Origin: an uncultured Gammaproteobacteria bacterium
GTDB taxonomy: Bacteria; Pseudomonadota; Gammaproteobacteria; Pseudomonadales; UBA5518
DNA: 11,390 nt
Direction of reading: 5' to 3'
NCBI GenBank assembly: GCA_903921135.1
Contig: CAIXOY010000421.1
Span: 1-11,390, forward strand
In this document: piece by piece, positions 7,942-11,390 of the stretch
Layout of the letters: the number at the start of each line of letters is the position of its first letter
Numbering within the stretch: position 1 is the stretch's first letter
Position numbers and translations under genes: made by a program
Notes under the pieces: model-generated
What the model was told of the DNA's origin: nothing
What the model saw: only the letters and a program-made list of their open reading frames with translations
Databases searched by the model: none

Positions 7942-8451
7942 TTACACGGCCTCGCCCAATGCCTGCAACTCTTCCTGGCTGAGCAAGCGGTCAGCGTCCA
8001 GCAGCATGACCATTTTCTCGCCCACCTCTGCCAGGCCGCGGATATAGGACGCATCCAGCGTGGTGCCGAAGCGCGGTGGCGGTTTCACCTCGGCGTTGTC
8101 GACATCCACCACGTCCGAGACGGCGTCAACCACGATGCCCGCGGCCTGCTGCTCGGCCAGTTCGCCCACATTGATGACGATGACGACGGTAGTGGGGCCG
8201 GGTTCTGCGCGCTCCAGACCGAAACGGGCGCGCATATCGATGATCGGGACGATGGCGCCGCGCAGGTTGAGCACGCCGGACACGAAAGGCGGCAGGCGCG
8301 GCAGCCGGGTGACCGGTGTCCAGCCCTTCACCTCCTGCACGCGAAGGATATCGACGCCGTACTCCTCACCGGCAAGGGCAAAGGTCAGGTACTGGCGGGA
8401 ATCGCGGCGCTCGACACGACCCCTGCTTCTGGCCGATCTGGCAGCATCCAT
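7942..8451 (-). CDS. cheW: Chemotaxis coupling protein CheW
   Basis: CheW is the cytoplasmic scaffold that joins chemoreceptors to the kinase CheA in signalling arrays. The 169-aa protein is one CheW domain: YLTFALAGEEYGVDILRVQE (21-40), the turn PVTRLPRLPPFVSGVLNLRG (46-65) with the conserved NLRG arginine, IVPIIDMRARFGL (67-79), then AGIVVDAVSDVVDV (104-117). The first 18 residues are basic and unlike the core. The start ATG 8449-8451 has GGAG (8458-8461) six nt upstream; longer frames reaching 8739 would cross the probable promoter and the divergent gene. It is the first gene of the minus-strand series, opposite the unknown gene at 8693. Within the window it has no CheA or receptor partner. 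Confidence 0.95.
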   Translation of the reverse strand: MDAARSARSRGRVERRDSRQYLTFALAGEEYGVDILRVQEVKGWTPVTRLPRLPPFVSGVLNLRGAIVPIIDMRARFGLERAEPGPTTVVIVINVGELAEQQAAGIVVDAVSDVVDVDNAEVKPPPRFGTTLDASYIRGLAEVGEKMVMLLDADRLLSQEELQALGEAV

Positions 8452-8524
8452 GACGTTCTCCGCAGAGAGTGGCGCGGGACCAGCGCTGAAGACACTTCGG
8501 GAGGGCGCGGTCCGGGTGTCGCAC

Positions 8525-8553
8525 AGCATAGGGTTTGACGCCCGCATTTCCAA
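8525..8553 (-). promoter_or_regulatory. Possible sigma-70 promoter of the che operon
   Basis: On the minus strand TTGGAA (8548-8553) and TATGCT (8525-8530) are exactly 17 bp apart, 74 bp before the cheW ATG. This is the best promoter match in the 241-bp divergent region. I saw no sequence resembling the flagellar sigma-28 or a sigma-54 promoter upstream of cheW, which is of note because chemotaxis genes often use sigma-28. Confidence 0.45.
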
Positions 8554-8635
8554 GGCTGAAGAAGGCATCACCCTGCAGCCCTTCATGCTTCGGGAAAAGT
8601 TGCACCCGCCGTGATGATGACAGCACAGCGCGCGG

Positions 8636-8651
8636 ATCCCGGGATTAAGAT
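8636..8651 (+). promoter_or_regulatory. Possible -10 element and adjoining 10-bp palindrome before the 8693 gene
   Basis: TAAGAT (8646-8651) resembles a -10 box and would place the transcription start about 35 nt before the ATG at 8693. No acceptable -35 is found at 16-18 bp. Immediately upstream lies the perfect palindrome ATCCCGGGAT (8636-8645), which could be an operator or chance. The gene itself has no visible Shine-Dalgarno sequence. Confidence 0.25.
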
Positions 8652-8692
8652 GCCGCCACCGCAGCAGACCGGGCGCCACGCGCCACCCGCAC

Positions 8693-9613
8693 ATGAACGA
8701 GGCAGTGAAAGAGGGCACGCTTGACGTCATCGACGGCAAGCCCGTGATCCACTACGACGGTTACTGGATCCGCTATTACGCGCCGCCCGAGAACTCCCTC
8801 GTCGAGAAAAAACTCCTCATCGACCAGATGACCAAGCGGGCCTTCCACCACACCGAGGAAGGCATCAACACCCCCGGCAAAAAACTCGAGGCCGCACGCG
8901 AGGCATGGCGCACGGAAACCGACGCGCAACGCAAGCGCGTCAACGCCGCGATGCTGGCGGGTGCGCTCTTCAACCGCGCCACCGACCTCTTCACCACCAT
9001 CGTCGAACTCGAGGAAGTCGGGGTCCATATCAGCATGGACAACGAGCTGATGCGCCAGTGCGACGACTGCTTCCGGGAAGCGCTTGAACTCGGCCACCAC
9101 GTGAAACACTACAGCGGCGAGGAAGGCATCGACGAGCTCTGGGGAGAGCCCTTCAAGGCCTTCACACTGCCGATAGCCACGGTCTACGAAAGCCGCTACA
9201 TGAAGATCGCGCGCGCCATGCGCGACATCGATGGCTTGGCAGGCAAGATGGAAGCCTGCTTCGCCGGCCTCCCCGGCTTCGGACCCATAGGCACACTGCT
9301 GCGCGAACTCGCCGCCGCTGCCAAGCTCGAAAGCGAAACGATGCGCAGCGACCCGGTCATCTTCAGGGTCTGGCCGCGCTTCGTGGCAGCGGGCGAAGGT
9401 GTGGCCGGCTTCCGTCCGACGCTTCCCGAAGAGGCAACGGCCGAACAGAGACGCCTGGCAGATGAGGCCCTGCGACTGCTCGCAGAAGGAAAAAAAGTCA
9501 TCGAGTATCTGGCTGGCGCCCGCGTGCCGATGCCCAAGACCACCGCCAACTACCACCGCCGCTGCGACGAATTCCGCGCCACCTGTGCGCAATGGACGGC
9601 GGGCAGCGCCTGA
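8693..9613 (+). CDS. Conserved-looking hypothetical protein, soluble and helical
   Basis: I do not recognise this 306-aa protein. It has no signal peptide and no membrane segment. The N-terminus holds DGYWIRYYAPPENSL (22-36); the middle is strongly helical and charged (ALFNRATDLFTTIVELEEVG, 91-110), followed by a Cys/His-containing part with RQCDDCFREALELGHHVKH (121-139). A glycine/proline turn AGLPGFGPIG (191-200) precedes further helices. The two cysteines of CDDC plus nearby histidines (H135, H136, H139) could bind a metal, but this is only a possibility. Codon third positions are rich in G/C as in its neighbours, and the opposite-strand frame of similar length is a shadow. The start ATG has no clear ribosome site. 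It is divergent from cheW and convergent with sseA, with only 15 bp between the two stop codons, so context says little about its job. Confidence 0.85.
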   Translation: MNEAVKEGTLDVIDGKPVIHYDGYWIRYYAPPENSLVEKKLLIDQMTKRAFHHTEEGINTPGKKLEAAREAWRTETDAQRKRVNAAMLAGALFNRATDLFTTIVELEEVGVHISMDNELMRQCDDCFREALELGHHVKHYSGEEGIDELWGEPFKAFTLPIATVYESRYMKIARAMRDIDGLAGKMEACFAGLPGFGPIGTLLRELAAAAKLESETMRSDPVIFRVWPRFVAAGEGVAGFRPTLPEEATAEQRRLADEALRLLAEGKKVIEYLAGARVPMPKTTANYHRRCDEFRATCAQWTAGSA

Positions 9614-9628
9614 GCCCGCGCGGAGCGA

Positions 9629-10480
9629 TCAGCCCGGCTCGGGACCCGTCGCCACCGGGGCATCCTGGCGCGCAGACCAGTCGCTCCAACTTCCCGGATA
9701 CAGCCGATCTCCCGAAAAACCGGCCAACGCCCGCGAGAACAGGTTCACGCAGGCCGTGACCCCGGAACCGCAATACACCACGACCGGACCGTTCCCCGTC
9801 GCACGCCACCGCTCGCGCTGCGCGTCAGCATCGAGAAAGCGTCCGGCCTGATCACAGGCACTGCTCCACGGCAGATTGAGCGCGCCGGGAATGTGCCCGC
9901 CCACGGGATCGATGGGCTCCTCCGTTCCGGCGTAACGCGGCGGGTCACGGCTGTCGATCAGGTGCAGCGCGCGCCGGGCACGCTCGTCTGACAGGGCGTC
10001 GAAATCGATGGTACTGCCGCCGGCGGGCCACAACTCCCGCACACCCGCGGCAGGCGCGGGAACATCTTCAGTGACAGGCAAACCAAGCGCAGTCCAACGC
10101 CCCCAGCCGCCATCAAGCAGGCACACGTCCGTATGACCGAAATGGCGCGCCAACCACCAGAGCCTTGCAGCCCAGGCGCCCCGGGAATCGTCGTAGGCCA
10201 CCAGCAATTGCCCGGGGCGCAAGCCGATGCGGGCCAGTGTGCTGCCGAAGACCTCGGGTGCAGGCAGAGGGTGTCGCCCGCCCGTCGCGCCGCGAGGGCC
10301 AGACAGATCACGGTCGAGATGCAGGTAGTGTGCGCCCGGAACATGGCTGCGCGCGTACGCCTGCTCGCCGGCAGCGGCATCACCCAGCACGAAGCGGCAA
10401 TCGGCGATGACAGGGGGATCGTCGCCGGCCATGCACGCAGCGAGTCCCTCGGGACCGATCAGCAGGCGGGGAATGCTCAC
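9629..10480 (-). CDS. sseA: 3-mercaptopyruvate sulfurtransferase (two-domain rhodanese)
   Basis: The enzyme moves sulfur from 3-mercaptopyruvate to a thiol or cyanide acceptor through a cysteine persulfide. The 283-aa protein has two rhodanese domains: an inactive N-terminal one (about 5-140, with ARSHVPGAHYLHLDRDLSG, 43-61, and AYDDSRGAWAARLWWLAR, 95-112) and a catalytic C-terminal one (about 157-270, with LIDSRDPPRYAG, 174-185, and GGHIPGALNLPW, 194-205). The active loop is CGSGVTA with Cys 237, the form seen in mercaptopyruvate enzymes rather than CRKGVT of thiosulfate enzymes. Length is close to E. coli SseA (about 280). The start is GTG 10478-10480, read as MSIPRLLIGPEG; no ATG lies nearby, and the open frame to 10981 runs across the divergent DUF2244 gene. 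A promoter-like pair at 10515-10543 fits this start. Confidence 0.93.
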   Translation of the reverse strand: MSIPRLLIGPEGLAACMAGDDPPVIADCRFVLGDAAAGEQAYARSHVPGAHYLHLDRDLSGPRGATGGRHPLPAPEVFGSTLARIGLRPGQLLVAYDDSRGAWAARLWWLARHFGHTDVCLLDGGWGRWTALGLPVTEDVPAPAAGVRELWPAGGSTIDFDALSDERARRALHLIDSRDPPRYAGTEEPIDPVGGHIPGALNLPWSSACDQAGRFLDADAQRERWRATGNGPVVVYCGSGVTACVNLFSRALAGFSGDRLYPGSWSDWSARQDAPVATGPEPG

Positions 10481-10514
10481 GGTTCGGATGCTCTTTCCAG
10501 GGCGGGGGCGGCAG

Positions 10515-10543
10515 AGCTTAGAATGCGCCTCTGCCCATCTCAA
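10515..10543 (-). promoter_or_regulatory. Possible sseA promoter
   Basis: On the minus strand TTGAGA (10538-10543) and TAAGCT (10515-10520) are 17 bp apart. The -35 matches consensus at 5 of 6 positions, the -10 only at 3. The leader to the GTG at 10480 would be about 28 nt. Its -10 overlaps the candidate -10 of the divergent gene by two bases. Confidence 0.35.
10519..10524 (+). promoter_or_regulatory. Possible -10 box for the DUF2244 gene
   Basis: TAGAAT (10519-10524) matches the -10 consensus at 5 of 6 positions and lies 38 bp before the GTG start. The best -35 candidate, TTTCCA (10494-10499), is 19 bp away, longer than ideal. It overlaps the opposite-strand sseA -10. Confidence 0.35.
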
Positions 10544-10561
10544 CCGCAGGAAACTCCGCAC

Positions 10562-11068
10562 GTGGTCTCGGTGCGTCATGACGCGGGTCAGCGGCTCATC
10601 ATCCTGCGACCCAACCGCTCTGCCGACTGGCACCAGAACCGGTTGCTGTGGGTGCTGCTTTTCGCGCATTCCTCGCTGATCGCCGTCGGCTTCGCACTGG
10701 CGGGCGCCTGGATGATCCTGCCTTTCGCGGGCATTGAACTGCTGCTTCTGGGTGCGGCGCTCTGGTACGTCAACTGGAAGTGCAGCCACCAGCAGGTGAT
10801 CACCGTGGGCGAAGACACCCTCGCGATCGACAAGGGTGTGGTGCGTCCGCGACGGCGATGGCGTTTCGCAACGCAGGAGACCAGCGTCTCGGTGCTCGAG
10901 GCGCCCTTCCCCAACGACCCGCCGCGCGTCTCGCTCTGCAGCGCGGGGGAGCAGGTAGCCATAGGGGAATTCCTGGGGCACGAGGAACTCGCGGAACTAC
11001 TCGCACGGCTGCGCGCCTGCGGGCTTCGCGTGCGCCAACAGGGCGCGGCAGGCACACGGCAGTTCTGA
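10562..11068 (+). CDS. DUF2244 family inner-membrane protein
   Basis: A 168-aa protein with the DUF2244 pattern: an N-terminal LRPNRSADW (15-23), two membrane helices (about 29-48 and 50-70, joined by a short GAW loop), and a C-terminal cytoplasmic-looking part with beta-rich sequence (QVITVGEDTLAIDKGVV, 78-94), RRRWRF, then PRVSLCSAGEQVAIGEFLGH (121-140) and a final helix. The family's biochemical function is unknown; relatives occur widely in Proteobacteria. GTG 10562-10564 is chosen because AGGA lies about 10 nt upstream; a second GTG at 10571 would give a protein three residues shorter. It is divergent from sseA, with 81 bp between the start codons, and followed by rimO 50 bp after its stop. 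Nothing else ties it to either neighbour. Confidence 0.88.
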   Translation: MVSVRHDAGQRLIILRPNRSADWHQNRLLWVLLFAHSSLIAVGFALAGAWMILPFAGIELLLLGAALWYVNWKCSHQQVITVGEDTLAIDKGVVRPRRRWRFATQETSVSVLEAPFPNDPPRVSLCSAGEQVAIGEFLGHEELAELLARLRACGLRVRQQGAAGTRQF

Positions 11069-11090
11069 TCGCGTCCGCTCGGGCTACAAT
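11063..11090 (+). promoter_or_regulatory. Possible rimO promoter
   Basis: TACAAT (11085-11090) matches the -10 consensus at 5 of 6 positions. TTCTGA (11063-11068), 16 bp upstream, is a weak -35 that includes the stop codon of the DUF2244 gene. The start would leave a leader of about 20-25 nt before GTG 11119. This suggests rimO is transcribed on its own and not only by read-through. Confidence 0.5.
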
Positions 11091-11118
11091 GCCGCCCTCC
11101 TTTTCCGCGGACATCCCC

Positions 11119-11390
11119 GTGAGCACACCCAAGATCGGCTTCGTGAGCCTCGGCTGTCCCAAGGCGCTGGTGGATTCCGAACGCATCCTCACGCAACTGC
11201 GGCAGGACGGCTACGACCTCGTGCCCACCTACGCCGACGCCGACGTGGTCGTGGTCAACACCTGCGGTTTCATCGACAGCGCCAAACAGGAATCTCTGGA
11301 CGCCATCGGCGAGGCTCTCAAGGAAAACGGCCGCGTGATCGTCACCGGCTGCATGGGGGCCCGCGCCGAGGAAATCCGCGCCGCGCACCC
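11119..11390 (+). CDS. rimO: Ribosomal protein S12 methylthiotransferase RimO (5' part, cut by right edge)
   Basis: RimO is a radical-SAM iron-sulfur enzyme that adds a methylthio group to the conserved aspartate of ribosomal protein S12. The 90 complete codons present cover most of the N-terminal MTTase domain: KIGFVSLGCPKALVDSERIL (5-24), DADVVVVNTCGFIDSAKQES (40-59) and VIVTGCMGARAEEI (73-86). The three cysteines expected to bind the auxiliary [4Fe-4S] cluster are visible at 13, 49 and 78. The GCPKALVDSE form is characteristic of RimO as opposed to the tRNA enzyme MiaB. GTG 11119-11121 is the only sensible start just before this conserved region, with a weak GGA upstream. The radical-SAM and TRAM domains lie beyond the window, where about 440 aa in total is expected. 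Confidence 0.95.
   Translation, partial: MSTPKIGFVSLGCPKALVDSERILTQLRQDGYDLVPTYADADVVVVNTCGFIDSAKQESLDAIGEALKENGRVIVTGCMGARAEEIRAAH

Noticed and set aside
8645..9592. A 315-codon minus-strand frame opposite the unknown gene at 8693
   Set aside because: Its low-complexity Ala/Gly/Val/His composition is typical of a shadow, while the plus-strand frame has balanced composition and G/C-rich third codon positions.
9614..9628. Bidirectional terminator between the convergent stop codons
   Set aside because: The 15-bp gap and its surroundings give only imperfect pairing and no T-tract, so termination may rely on Rho or lie inside the genes.
10481..10981. Upstream extension of sseA on the minus strand to a 450-aa protein
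   Set aside because: The extension is antisense to the DUF2244 gene and not rhodanese-like. The SseA homology begins right at the GTG at 10480.

Overview
The window is GC-rich and densely coded, with protein families typical of a gamma- or beta-proteobacterium. RimO, DUF2244 and an SseA-type sulfurtransferase point that way, as does a KpsC-type (Kdo-linker) capsule gene, which implies a Gram-negative with a group 2-like surface polysaccharide. I cannot place it more precisely than Proteobacteria, with Gammaproteobacteria the more likely class.

Layout. From position 8451 leftwards to the edge everything reads on the minus strand, in the order cheW, cheY, cheR, cheD, a large membrane-bound GGDEF-EAL protein, a glycosyltransferase, and a kpsC-like gene that runs off the left end. 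The four chemotaxis genes are 8 to 64 bp apart and probably form one operon. A 125-bp gap with a promoter-like sequence and a perfect inverted repeat separates cheD from the GGDEF-EAL gene, which may therefore also have its own transcription. The glycosyltransferase starts 44 to 71 bp after the GGDEF-EAL stop, and its end overlaps the kpsC start by 14 bp, so these two look translationally coupled. From 8693 rightwards lie ordinary single genes: an unrecognised 306-aa protein (plus), sseA (minus, convergent with it), a DUF2244 membrane protein (plus, divergent from sseA), and the first 90 codons of rimO (plus).

How the genes may work together. CheR methylates and CheD deamidates chemoreceptor glutamates/glutamines, CheW couples receptors to CheA, and CheY is the phosphorylated output. 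CheA, CheB and any receptor are absent here and must be encoded elsewhere if the pathway works. The next gene downstream carries intact cyclic-di-GMP synthesis and breakdown motifs, and is followed by capsule genes. This order suggests, but does not prove, a locus where chemosensory and c-di-GMP signalling sit next to surface-polysaccharide assembly. No tRNA, rRNA, CRISPR array, insertion sequence or convincing intrinsic terminator was seen, and no stretch above 300 bp lacks a gene.
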